Source: a virus. From it: 36,222 bases of DNA. Below are positions 28,098 to 35,502 of the stretch, in pieces. The notes below the pieces were generated by a model. The model did not search any database and had not been told where the DNA came from. It saw only the letters and a program-made list of their open reading frames with translations. The stretch covers positions 1-36,222 of the IMG/VR virus record IMGVR_UViG_3300008108_005838, one strand, 5' to 3'. The position numbers were made by a program, and so were the translations under genes. Positions within the stretch are counted from its first letter, which is position 1. Each line of letters starts with the position of its first letter.

Positions 28098-28467
28098 CGC
28101 GATTGATATCGTGAAGACGTAGGCCTATCAGAATCTAGGCCTAGATTCTGATAATAAATTTATTGTAGTTCATGTCAATCGATCTAGTTACGTAGTAAAC
28201 AATAATACTAGAGAAGGCCGGCCTGATGATAATGATGGTGATATGTACTTCCTATCATATATTTATGATGATGTAGATGTCTCTATCTTCCTAGCTACTA
28301 ATGGAGATGTAGTTGTCGCTCGTGATAGAATCGATGAAAAGGGCGACCCCTCTATATTAATCGGCAGTATAGACGATATTATAGATGGTAAGCCTCTCTC
28401 CCCTGCAAGCCAAATTCTCAAAGATCACCATGACCCCAGAACAGATTCAGAGACTACGCGACAATAA
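28087..28467 (+). pseudogene. Phage gene interrupted by in-frame TAG, possible readthrough
   Basis: A GGGAGGAG ribosome site precedes GTG at 28087. The frame reads MQDNAIDIVKT, TAG (28120-28122), and then stays open and coding-like for 115 codons: AYQNLGLDSDNKFIVVHVNR, YFLSYIYDDVDVSIFLATNG, ARDRIDEKGDPSILIGSIDD. A perfect 28-bp palindrome begins three bases after the stop. Either the gene is broken, or the TAG is read through with help from the stem-loop. An internal ATG at 28243 would give a 74-residue product. Confidence 0.55.
28126..28153. repeat. Perfect 28-bp palindrome next to a TAG codon
   Basis: TATCAGAATCTAGG (28126-28139) is followed at once by its inverse CCTAGATTCTGATA (28140-28153). 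As RNA it forms a 12-bp stem with a GGCC loop. It starts three bases after the TAG at 28120-28122. Confidence 0.8.
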
Positions 28468-28678
28468 TTGGATCCTAGATGACCCCCAGGGCGTATCGGA
28501 TAAAGAACTCGATTGGATACAAAGCGTATTGGCCCTTCGAGAATACTACGAGGAGACTGGTAGAGAGTTAACCCAGAGCAATATAGACTGGATTAACACC
28601 TTCCTCCTCTCTAACTACGACGAGGGCGTTGTTGATCCGCCTCCCGAGCAGCTCGAGCTGCCTCAGGAACAAACTTAG
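28430..28678 (+). CDS. Hypothetical protein
   Basis: 82 residues from ATG at 28430 (MTPEQIQRLRDNNWILDDPQ), overlapping the previous frame by 38 bases. The frame is open from 28385, but the later start fits a small helical phage protein better: ELDWIQSVLALREYYEETGR, TQSNIDWINTFLLSNYDEG, acidic tail. Its end overlaps the converging minus-strand gene by 68 bases. Confidence 0.5.
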   Translation: MTPEQIQRLRDNNWILDDPQGVSDKELDWIQSVLALREYYEETGRELTQSNIDWINTFLLSNYDEGVVDPPPEQLELPQEQT

Positions 28679-28847
28679 CAGCCTTGTTAATAACACGCGC
28701 TCTCTCCTGCTTAGTTAGATTACCGTGGCCCCGCAGTTTAATGGCACTCAATGCGCTGCGCTTATCGAATATAGGGAATCTATCCCCCACTGTACCGTAC
28801 TCGGCCCGCGCTTCTGCCGTTACATTGCCCTTCTTAGTTCTCTTCAT
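28611..28847 (-). CDS. DUF6582-like small phage protein
   Basis: 78 residues. The pattern VGDRFPIFDKRSALSAIKLR..GNLTKQERARVINKAAKF matches a widespread phage protein segment (FPI.D..hA..A..L.G.....ER..V...A) that I associate with the DUF6582 group, often near capsid or protease genes. The rest is basic (MKRTKKGN, QQRPRRS). It lies on the other strand between plus-strand genes, and its start is only two bases from the next start, so both promoters would lie inside neighbouring genes. Confidence 0.55.
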   Translation of the reverse strand: MKRTKKGNVTAEARAEYGTVGDRFPIFDKRSALSAIKLRGHGNLTKQERARVINKAAKFVPEAARAAREADQQRPRRS

Positions 28848-28849
28848 AT

Positions 28850-30475
28850 ATGTTGTTGACTAGATATGGTTATGCTGACAGATGGGCGGACCCTAATAGT
28901 AAACCTTCAACTAATGAATTTATACGATATCATCCAGCGTCTAGTAGAATTATCTTGTTTAAACCGCTAGATCGTGCTAAAATTAAATTAAGTGGAGAAT
29001 ATATGCCGTACATCCAAACTAATCTAAAACTCACTATTAGTCAGTATCATTATTTGCGCGAGCTAACAGCTGGCATGGATAGTGATAGTCGGCGTTTATT
29101 CATCCACACGTTTTTGTGCCAGCGCCAGATGCGTGCTAAGTCTGATTACCACGCGTGGAAGGGGGTGCCGTTGCCTCGTAAGAGCTTCATTCACGTCTAC
29201 TGTAGAAATTATAGCTGGGAGAGTGTAGAGCCGTTCATGACGAGGGCCCCCTACTACGTTAAGGAGGGGATCTGCTTCCGCTACCGTATCCACGAGCACA
29301 TCATCAATACCTTCATCGAGAAGGGAGAGGATATACTATTGAGCCCCTCTCGACTACAGGATCAGTGGTTCGTTGATGCAGATGGCCGCCCGCTTCCTAA
29401 GCTTAACAAGCCGCTTAGTAGTGCTCCGCCAACACAGGTTGACTTGGGCTACGGCATCGCATGGCTAATACGACAACGAGATCGGATTGAGCGGACTCGC
29501 GATAGCCTGAGTGATGCCGAGTTGGCTAGTAAACGGGCCCGCTACCTTCACAACCTGAACTGCTATCAGGGTATACTCGAGCGCGTGACGAGTATCGACT
29601 ACTCGAAACGTCAGGCAGAGTATTCGCAGGAACTGACCCAGCCTCACGAGGGGCTCCGCGTGTACGAGAAGGGGGGCGGCCTCCAGGGTGCTAGTCGGAA
29701 CTTCAGAGAGGTGCTGCTAATATCCAGCCCTGTTATTAACTACGACGTCGTCAAGTGCCACGCGACGATTGCCCACCATGAGATGGAGAAGTTAGGCATT
29801 AGCTCCCACCTAGATGAGATGCTATCGGGCCGTGTGAGTTCTCCTGATCCCCTACTATCCGTAGGCACTGTGAAGACAGCCGTGTTGGCAGTAATCAATG
29901 GGGCCCGGCTCGTTAAGCGCCTCAGTAGCCGCCTCACTATACCGCGCCTAGTACTAGAAGAGCCGCTCTTAGCTGATAAGGATGTACCCACTAAGGCGCG
30001 GGCCCTCGCCTGCTTAGTAGGATACCTCAAGGGCATAGCTACCAGCATAGCGAAGTGGTCTAAACTGATACCCAAGCACGAGAAGATAGCCGCAATGTCG
30101 GCCCTACTACAACGTATAGAGGTAGACAGCCTGCGAGATATCCACGACCTCGCATCCAACAACCAGCACGACGGGGCCCTGATTCATAACTCCATCAACA
30201 TCAACGAGGTAGAATCGGGCTACCTTCTCGTGCAACCCAAACCTATCTCCTCCCCAGAACCCGAGGAGTCGGTCACCGTGTGCGGCCGCCAGATAGAGAT
30301 CATACCATTCAACGCAGGGGGCGCCAATATCGCGGACATCATCATGGGAGCGGGTACGCGGCTCCAGGCCACAACGGGATACGGAGCCTGGGCCCCCACC
30401 CCCCATAAGAATACCATTAGTAGATCAGATAGCAGCGCTGATACATCAAATCTCAGCGCTGATGATAGTCAATAG
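28850..30475 (+). CDS. Large protein with palm-polymerase-like motifs, putative replication protein
   Basis: Up to 541 residues. The ATG at 28850 is possible, but the ATG at 29003 behind GTGGAGAA has the better ribosome site and gives 490 residues. Three motifs in order recall single-chain polymerases: SPVINYDVVKCHATIAHHEM (motif A-like Asp), GTVKTAVLAVINGARLVKRL (motif B-like Lys..Asn-Gly) and SNNQHDGALIHNSININ (motif C-like His-Asp-Gly). N-terminal half has an Arg/Tyr-rich region, and the C-terminus is low-complexity (SRSDSSADTSNLSADDSQ). A divergent replicase is my inference; a helicase-type Walker site is absent. Confidence 0.45.
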   Translation: MLLTRYGYADRWADPNSKPSTNEFIRYHPASSRIILFKPLDRAKIKLSGEYMPYIQTNLKLTISQYHYLRELTAGMDSDSRRLFIHTFLCQRQMRAKSDYHAWKGVPLPRKSFIHVYCRNYSWESVEPFMTRAPYYVKEGICFRYRIHEHIINTFIEKGEDILLSPSRLQDQWFVDADGRPLPKLNKPLSSAPPTQVDLGYGIAWLIRQRDRIERTRDSLSDAELASKRARYLHNLNCYQGILERVTSIDYSKRQAEYSQELTQPHEGLRVYEKGGGLQGASRNFREVLLISSPVINYDVVKCHATIAHHEMEKLGISSHLDEMLSGRVSSPDPLLSVGTVKTAVLAVINGARLVKRLSSRLTIPRLVLEEPLLADKDVPTKARALACLVGYLKGIATSIAKWSKLIPKHEKIAAMSALLQRIEVDSLRDIHDLASNNQHDGALIHNSININEVESGYLLVQPKPISSPEPEESVTVCGRQIEIIPFNAGGANIADIIMGAGTRLQATTGYGAWAPTPHKNTISRSDSSADTSNLSADDSQ

Positions 30476-31004
30476 TGCCTATACAAGGGAGGCGTGTGCC
30501 TTGATTCAACAATACAATAACCTACCCATAGAATTTATAGAAGGCTATGTTAGCGCCAAGGATGTTCTCAGAGCCCTCAATCTCTCTGACGATGCCCTAG
30601 GACAGGTCACTAGTCATAACAAGCTTATGAAGAACTCAACAATGGTACTAGAACCAGCTGGTGTATATCAGCTAGTTCTTATCAATGATGAGATAGACTT
30701 CTGGGACTGGTACAGTGATGAAGCATTGGCTGTTGCTAAGGAGTCGATGTTGCGTATGAGTAATTACATGAAAGCTCGTCGTATCCTCAAGGATATTATG
30801 GATGCCCCCGATGCTGTCGATAAGCTGCCCCGCATAACTAATCAATTAATTGCAGCACGAGAGTATAAGGATGGCATAACTAAATATGATGCCAGTCTAT
30901 ATGTATACCAGCAGATAGCAGATAAGTTAAAGGAGCGCGGTCTATATAAATACGAGCACGCGTTAACAGTATGCTACGAGATAGCAGGAGAATATATTGC
31001 TTGA
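30462..31004 (+). CDS. BRO-N-like protein
   Basis: 180 residues overlapping the previous gene by 14 bases. Residues 18-85 fit the BRO N-terminal domain: IEFIEGYVSAKDVLRALNLS, TSHNKLMKNSTMVLEPAGVY then QLVLINDEIDFWDWYSDEAL. BRO proteins bind DNA and act as antirepressors or regulators in phages and large DNA viruses. The C-terminal half (ITKYDASLYVYQQIADKLKE) is helical and not assigned. Confidence 0.5.
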   Translation: MIVNSAYTREACALIQQYNNLPIEFIEGYVSAKDVLRALNLSDDALGQVTSHNKLMKNSTMVLEPAGVYQLVLINDEIDFWDWYSDEALAVAKESMLRMSNYMKARRILKDIMDAPDAVDKLPRITNQLIAAREYKDGITKYDASLYVYQQIADKLKERGLYKYEHALTVCYEIAGEYIA

Positions 31005-31488
31005 GACTGTATTGGCGCTGCCCGCCATTAGACAAGACAGAGCAGCACTACCCTTCGTCTTCCCAGAGTTATCCCTCTATACTCTCCTGAGTATAGAAGA
31101 TGCTATTCCTAACATCACCATAAATGTAGTGGCTACTAGTCCGTGGGCCCAGGGCACACGCTATGGCACTATGTATTGGACTGTTCTAGTAGTGCGTTAT
31201 CAGAACAATCCCTTCTTAGTAGTGGGCCGCCGTTACGTGACAGATGAGCTTAACCCTAACGAAACGGCCCTCCGCTACGTAATAGACCAGGATCTCTATC
31301 GTACGGCTATCAACTACGCACTACAGCAGGAGACGGAGGAGGTAGTCTTTACTAATAAGGAGCGGCCCCTCGATAAGGAGAAGGCCCAGGCTTTTCATCG
31401 TGTAGGTGGTGAGATACGCTTTATAGAGGCAGATGCCCTCAGCTGCACCATTGGGGACATCAATACATTACTTGACATCTTATTATGA
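30997..31488 (+). CDS. Phage-type hypothetical protein
   Basis: 163 residues from TTG at 30997 behind CAGGAGAA, overlapping the preceding gene by eight bases. Mixed alpha/beta: LETVLALPAIRQDRAALPFV, NITINVVATSPWAQGTRYGT, TVLVVRYQNNPFLVVGRRYV. The last 18 codons lie in a 62-bp sequence duplicated at 32477. The stop TGA overlaps the ATG of the inserted FGE gene (ATGA). Confidence 0.55.
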   Translation: MLETVLALPAIRQDRAALPFVFPELSLYTLLSIEDAIPNITINVVATSPWAQGTRYGTMYWTVLVVRYQNNPFLVVGRRYVTDELNPNETALRYVIDQDLYRTAINYALQQETEEVVFTNKERPLDKEKAQAFHRVGGEIRFIEADALSCTIGDINTLLDILL

Positions 31489-31493
31489 AACAT
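31432..31493 (+). repeat. 62-bp direct repeat, left copy
   Basis: Matches 32477-32538 without gaps, with about eight differences. It spans the last codons of gene 30997-31488, the ATGA overlap and the first three codons (ATGAAACAT) of the next gene. The two copies bracket the inserted FGE gene. Confidence 0.85.
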
Positions 31494-32426
31494 CAAAATA
31501 TGCAATCAAAGAGAGTTCCAGTTTCAGTTAAAACGTCGCAAAAGTTAGAATTGTTATCATTTAACTTTGAGGTGGTGGGAGTAAACGCTAAGGGTGAGCA
31601 AATTAGAAAAGAGTCGAAACAGTCCCAATATTTCAGCGAAGATTTGAGCAACGACATCACCTTAGAAATGGTTGCTATCCCGGGGGGAACATTCACGATG
31701 GGTTCACCGCAAGACGAGAAAGATAGTTTTAAGGATGAACGCCCTCAACATGAGGTTACTGTCTCCACCTTTTTCATGGGCAAGTATCCCATCACCCAGG
31801 CACAGTGGAGAGCAATTGCCTCTCGCACAGATTTGAAAGTAGAAAAAGACCTTGATCCTGATCCCTCCCACTTTAAAGATAGGGGGAGATCGTCCACGTG
31901 CTGGGATAGACCCGTAGAACAAGTTGACTGGTACGATGCCGTCGAGTTCTGCACGAGATTATCTAAACTAACGGGGGGGGGGGAATACCGACTTCCCAGT
32001 GAGGCGGAATGGGAGTACGCCTGTCGTGCTGGAACCACCACCTCATTTCACTTTGGGGAAACCATTACCGGGGAATTGGCTAACTATGATGCCAGCAAAA
32101 CCTACGCTGATGAACCCAAAGGAGAATATCGACAACAAACGACTCCCGTGGGACAATTTCCCCCCAATGCCTTCGGTTTGTATGATATGCACGGCAACGT
32201 CTGGGAGTGGTGTGCTGATACTTGGCACGATAACTACGGTGCGCCGACGGATGGCAGTGCCTGGATAAAAAATGGGGATGATAATTGTTCTCCTCGACGG
32301 GGCGGTTCTTGGTTCAGCTATTCCCGTCGCTGTCGTTCTGCTTACCGCAGTAACAGCGACAACCGCCGCAGCCTCAACAGCAGCCTCGGTTTTCGGGTGG
32401 TGTGCAGTTCTGGGAGGACTCTGTAG
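31485..32426 (+). CDS. Hypervariable FGE-sulfatase-fold protein 8, inserted into the phage operon
   Basis: 313 residues, the fullest FGE protein in the window: a leader (MKHQNMQSKRVPVSVKTSQK), then EMVAIPGGTFTMGSPQDEKD, HEVTVSTFFMGKYPITQAQW, YRLPSEAEWEYACRAGTTTS, NAFGLYDMHGNVWEWCADTW, and RRGGSWFSYSRRCRSAYRSN...SLGFRVV. It uses the start codon and first three codons of a phage gene, so it is translated by coupling to the upstream gene. An 11-G run (31973-31983) lies in the coding part (LTGGGEYRLPS). The tail ends CSSGRTL. Confidence 0.9.
   Translation: MKHQNMQSKRVPVSVKTSQKLELLSFNFEVVGVNAKGEQIRKESKQSQYFSEDLSNDITLEMVAIPGGTFTMGSPQDEKDSFKDERPQHEVTVSTFFMGKYPITQAQWRAIASRTDLKVEKDLDPDPSHFKDRGRSSTCWDRPVEQVDWYDAVEFCTRLSKLTGGGEYRLPSEAEWEYACRAGTTTSFHFGETITGELANYDASKTYADEPKGEYRQQTTPVGQFPPNAFGLYDMHGNVWEWCADTWHDNYGAPTDGSAWIKNGDDNCSPRRGGSWFSYSRRCRSAYRSNSDNRRSLNSSLGFRVVCSSGRTL
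31973..31983 (+). repeat. 11-base G homopolymer inside the FGE gene
   Basis: ACGGGGGGGGGGGAATAC encodes T-G-G-G-E. The sister genes have ordinary codons here (for example ACTGGTAAGAATTAC). A slip of one G would break the gene before its variable region. Confidence 0.8.
32298..32405 (+). other. DGR-type variable region 8
   Basis: Codons after GGC GGT TCT TGG: TTC AGC TAT TCC CGT CGC TGT CGT TCT GCT TAC CGC AGT AAC AGC GAC AAC CGC CGC AGC CTC AAC AGC AGC CTC. Nearly all end in C or T. The region ends in GGTTTTCGGGTGGTG. Confidence 0.75.
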
Positions 32427-32476
32427 CAGAAAGGAATTTAACTTAGTGTCAACAGACTTTTAAAAATTAGGTAGCC

Positions 32477-32538
32477 GATGCCCTCAGTTGCACTATTGAG
32501 GGCATCAATACATTACTTGGCACATTACTATGAAACAT
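32477..32538 (+). repeat. 62-bp direct repeat, right copy
   Basis: Right partner of 31432-31493. It encodes DALSCTIEGINTLLGTLL, a second, orphaned end of gene 30997-31488, followed by the ATG of the gene at 32530. Confidence 0.85.
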
Positions 32539-32859
32539 ATACAGGCTATTGATTATTTAGTCAGGCCTGACGAGGCCTCTAATTATAGAATAGTTAGAAA
32601 GAGCATCCACGGTATTAAGATTATTGATACAATGGGCTACACAACCCATCAATTAATATTGCTTGATTTGTTAGATATGCAAACTGTGACTAAAGCCATG
32701 CAAGAAATATACCATAGGTACCCAGATATAGAGCCTCGTATTAAGAATAGTGACTATGCAATGTTATCTTATATATTGTGTGTAATTATGTACAATGTAG
32801 ATGATGTTCCTAGACATATTGGTAACTATCTGAGGCGTTTACGTTATACAACAGACTAA
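32530..32859 (+). CDS. Phage-type helical hypothetical protein
   Basis: 109 residues, MKHIQAIDYLVRPDEASNYR onward, with a helical second half (TKAMQEIYHRYPDIEPRIKN, YAMLSYILCVIMYNVDDVPR). Before the FGE insertion it followed gene 30997-31488 directly with an ATGA overlap. A second, partial copy of its 3' two-thirds follows at 32982. The present end RRLRYTTD may not be the original one. Confidence 0.5.
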   Translation: MKHIQAIDYLVRPDEASNYRIVRKSIHGIKIIDTMGYTTHQLILLDLLDMQTVTKAMQEIYHRYPDIEPRIKNSDYAMLSYILCVIMYNVDDVPRHIGNYLRRLRYTTD

Positions 32860-32981
32860 CCAATTATTTACTTTGAATGTGGGGGTTATCTATATCTATT
32901 AGGCCTTTACTTAATAGACAGTGGGTAGTCTGTCCAAGGGCTTGAATTTCTGTCCGCCCGACAGTATTTGCTTTGTAAACC

Positions 32982-33206
32982 GTGATTAAAGCCATGCAAG
33001 AAATATACTATAGGTACCCAGGTATAGAGTCTCGTATCAAGAAGAGTGAATATACAATGTTATCTTATATATTGTGCGTAATTATGCACAATGTAGATAA
33101 TGTTCCTAGACATATTGATAACTATCTATATCTATACGTTAGTAATCGCTTGAGTAGCATCTACCCTTATCTTCAAAGCCCCTTGACAAAAGAGTCGCAG
33201 CTTTAA
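32982..33206 (+). pseudogene. Partial duplicate of gene 32530
   Basis: Bases 32982-33127 match 32686-32831 without gaps (about 92%). The frame from 32982 (GTGATTAAAGCCATGCAAG) reads IKAMQEIYYRYPGIESRIKK, YTMLSYILCVIMHNVDNVPR and ends YVSNRLSSIYPYLQSPLTKE. This may hold the original C-terminus of the 32530 gene, separated by about 150 bases of new DNA. Confidence 0.6.
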
Positions 33207-33299
33207 GTTGTCACGGGCCTTGAGGTGTTGAAATAAGAATTACTGTCACTAAATAGTTCTTTAGTACTAAATAACCTAGCGAGAATGAGAGGGATCATT

Positions 33300-33713
33300 A
33301 TGTCTTCTGAAGACAAAAGGAAATTATTGTTAGAAAAAGTGTCCTGCGAGGCTCAGTCAAGACTCGCATATTATGACCTGCTTACGCAGGGAGAGGCTTT
33401 TCGCCAACACCTAAAGTCTTTGTCTGACGTCAAGATTGAGGAGATAGATTGGCATTTCTTAAAAGGCTTTTTGTCTTATTCTAGACGCTTATATACTACA
33501 GGCAAAATTAGTAAATCTGCTTATATATCTCTGGTTACTCAAGCTGCCGAATTTTATGCTGAGAAGCTGGTAGAGAGAAAATTGGCAAAAAGCGTTAACT
33601 GTGCAGTCAGCCGGGGGGCGTTAGTCAAATTAATATTTGTGCTAACCTCACTATCAGGCAACTTTCTGTGGTACACAATATCAATCACACAATTGGAGTA
33701 TAGCCATGATTAA
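33300..33713 (+). CDS. Hypothetical protein, guest type
   Basis: 137 residues from ATG at 33300 behind GAGAGGGATC; the ATG at 33285 is an alternative. Helical and basic: SSEDKRKLLLEKVSCEAQSR, EIDWHFLKGFLSYSRRLYTT, EFYAEKLVERKLAKSVNCAV, and a hydrophobic end LIFVLTSLSGNFLWYTISIT. Composition differs from both neighbours' GGCC-rich genes. It overlaps the phosphatase start by eight bases. Confidence 0.5.
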   Translation: MSSEDKRKLLLEKVSCEAQSRLAYYDLLTQGEAFRQHLKSLSDVKIEEIDWHFLKGFLSYSRRLYTTGKISKSAYISLVTQAAEFYAEKLVERKLAKSVNCAVSRGALVKLIFVLTSLSGNFLWYTISITQLEYSHD

Positions 33714-34860
33714 CATGAAGGCTCACACCGTATATATGGTTGTGAGGCCATATACAGAAAAGAAGAAGATATTAATGAGGGCCGCTCAGGAAGTAGGGGC
33801 CCTCTACATAAAGGGCCCCCATCTACTAGAGAATACAATATCGTATCCTAGCTCTCTCTCAGCGCACCACGTGCTAGTAGAAATTAAAAATCAAGAAGAG
33901 GCCGATCAGGTTATAATGGTGGCGGGCTGCCATCACTACGGCGTAGGAGAAATACTATTCAATGCCGAGAGCAGCATAGGGGTTGAGCTCAGTCATTTTA
34001 TAGAACGGCAGGAAGATATAGCGCTTAGTGTAGAGCAAGTGCCCCACTACACTATGAATGATGAGGCCCTAGTAGTAGGGGATATTCATGGTTGTTACGG
34101 CCATCTGCGTGCGCTACTTAGAAAGGCGGGCTTCTTATTTGCAGGGGATGAGATTACTTATTACCCCATGCAATTGGTGCTCAACGGAGACCTAGTAGAT
34201 AAGGGCCCCAACTCTGCTGACGTTATTAAATTCGTGTACTCTAACTTAGGTCACCCTGATTTCAAGGTCGTACTAGGTAATCACGAGCTCTATATTATGC
34301 AGCACATAGATGATGTGAAGCCTAATAGTCGCTTCTTCGATTATCTCACTACAGTTAGGGCTAATCGCATGCAGCGTAATATGTTTAATGCAATCTATAA
34401 AGAGAGTGTGCCCTACCTCGTATCCCGTAGTCGTACCTCTGCTGTTCACCACTCTCCTTGCGACTATAGGTATGTAGGCAAGTCTGACCCTGTCTCTATA
34501 CAAAGACAGATTCACCTACCTAGTATTCGAGGTCAGGCTAATAAGCAGAATACCAGCGTAGACGAAGTATTATACCCGTACTTCAATGGCCAGCCAAACT
34601 GGCCGTTAGTTATTAATGGTCATGTCACTACTAAGCATCCGTTACTAATTAATAACCGCGCCATGATTGATACAGGTGCCTTTCTAGGCTGTTATCTAAC
34701 AGCAGCTCATGTCATGGGCTCTACCTGTCAATTCATATCCACAGAGAGTGTGGACTCCGCGCGTAATTCTATGCGCTTTAATCCCATCGCACCCGCGATG
34801 CAAAATACAAGAAGTAGCGTTAGAAGAAACGTGCCTCATCAGGTTAAAGTTTTAATCTAG
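33706..34860 (+). CDS. Calcineurin-type metallophosphatase with N-terminal extension
   Basis: 384 residues. Residues about 125-330 carry the metallophosphoesterase motifs: VVGDIHGCYGHLRALLRKAG (GDxHG), LVLNGDLVDKGPNSADVIKF (GDxxDRG variant with Lys for Arg), KVVLGNHELYIMQH (GNHE), VINGHVTTKHP (GH) and MIDTGAF. This is the Ser/Thr- or diadenosine-polyphosphatase type seen in phages (lambda phosphatase relatives). The first 120 residues (VYMVVRPYTEKKKILMRAAQ) are not recognised. Phage-type composition. Possible roles: dephosphorylating host proteins or removing signalling nucleotides. Confidence 0.85.
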   Translation: MINMKAHTVYMVVRPYTEKKKILMRAAQEVGALYIKGPHLLENTISYPSSLSAHHVLVEIKNQEEADQVIMVAGCHHYGVGEILFNAESSIGVELSHFIERQEDIALSVEQVPHYTMNDEALVVGDIHGCYGHLRALLRKAGFLFAGDEITYYPMQLVLNGDLVDKGPNSADVIKFVYSNLGHPDFKVVLGNHELYIMQHIDDVKPNSRFFDYLTTVRANRMQRNMFNAIYKESVPYLVSRSRTSAVHHSPCDYRYVGKSDPVSIQRQIHLPSIRGQANKQNTSVDEVLYPYFNGQPNWPLVINGHVTTKHPLLINNRAMIDTGAFLGCYLTAAHVMGSTCQFISTESVDSARNSMRFNPIAPAMQNTRSSVRRNVPHQVKVLI

Positions 34861-34874
34861 GCTCACACGTTGTT

Positions 34875-34913
34875 ATTAATATAGCCCCGCATGGAACGCG
34901 GGGCTATATTAAT
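34875..34913 (+). terminator. Strong terminator after the phosphatase gene
   Basis: ATTAATATAGCCCCGC (34875-34890) pairs perfectly with GCGGGGCTATATTAAT (34898-34913) around ATGGAAC. It follows the stop at 34858-34860 by 14 bases and marks the end of the phage-type operon. Confidence 0.75.
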
Positions 34914-34949
34914 CTATTGCCAAAAGTTTAGTTATTCATTTAGTGGGCA

Positions 34950-35307
34950 TCATTAACCCTGTCCTAAAAGCGACAGAACTTGCCTAGATCAATTTAAGCA
35001 ACGCAATTAAAAACTAGTTCGTTGAGCCGGACATTATAGACCTATGAATGTTAATCGTCACTAACCCCGCCCTAAAAACAGGAGCAAAAAAAATCTGTCA
35101 CTAACCCCACCCTAAAAAGACAGGGCTGGTAATGGTCACTAACTCTACTACATCTCTCAGAGTCACTAGCCCTACCCTATATCTGGAGTGTCACTAACCC
35201 CGCCCTAAAAGGGATATGGCTTGCCTCATTTAGTGGGTGTCATTAGCCCTACCCTAAAGGGACAGGGCTTGCCTTACTTAGTGGGTGTCACTAACCCCGT
35301 CCCTTTT
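34950..35307 (+). repeat. CRISPR-like string of degenerate repeats upstream of isrB
   Basis: The unit GTCACTAACCCCGCCCTAAA recurs in varied form at about 34949, 35057, 35097, 35135 (partial), 35162, 35190, 35239 and 35287; steps within the main run are 40, 38, 27, 28, 49 and 48 bases. Many units continue as a GCCCT-AAAAGGGAC-AGGGC hairpin and CTTGCCTCATTTAGTGGGT. The first unit is followed by a 90-base diverged copy of the omega-RNA 5' part (34981-35040 resembles 35320-35380). They look like repeated ends of the IsrB element. Confidence 0.6.
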
Positions 35308-35502
35308 AGGGTAGGGCTTGCCTAGACCAATTTAGGCGACGCAAGTAGAGACTACCGCATCGAGACACAATCTGGCACAGACTTCCGAATACTTCCCTAG
35401 TTCGGATTACCTCTAAGCTTTATTGGTAAAGCGTTGTTAGACAAGACATCTTGATTGTGTTGCGGGAAGGGACTTTAACTTTACTCTTAAGGATTATCTC
35501 CT
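35239..35502 (+). ncRNA. Omega-RNA (HEARO) of the IsrB element
   Basis: About 260 bases directly upstream of the isrB ATG, with no reading frame. The stretch has stems (CCCTTTTAGGG at 35301-35311 region, TTGCCTAGACC/..., AGCTTTATTGGTAAAGC near 35416-35432) and ends in CTTAAGGATTATCTCCT before ATG. IsrB and IscB nucleases use an RNA encoded here as their scaffold, with the guide taken from the DNA at the 5' border. The 5' limit is uncertain because of the repeats. Confidence 0.6.

Noticed and set aside
28087-31488. General recoding of TAG as a sense codon
   Set aside because: Several phage-type genes end properly in TAG (for example at 2158, 5888, 28678 and 30475) with the next gene starting at the usual spacing, so TAG works as a stop.
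31999-32268. Plus-strand frame of 89 codons within FGE gene 8
   Set aside because: It lies in another frame of a well-supported gene with family motifs and has no independent evidence.
34950-35307. True CRISPR array
   Set aside because: Repeats are degenerate, spacing ranges from 27 to 49 bases, and there are no cas genes. The repeats match the omega-RNA border of the IsrB element better.
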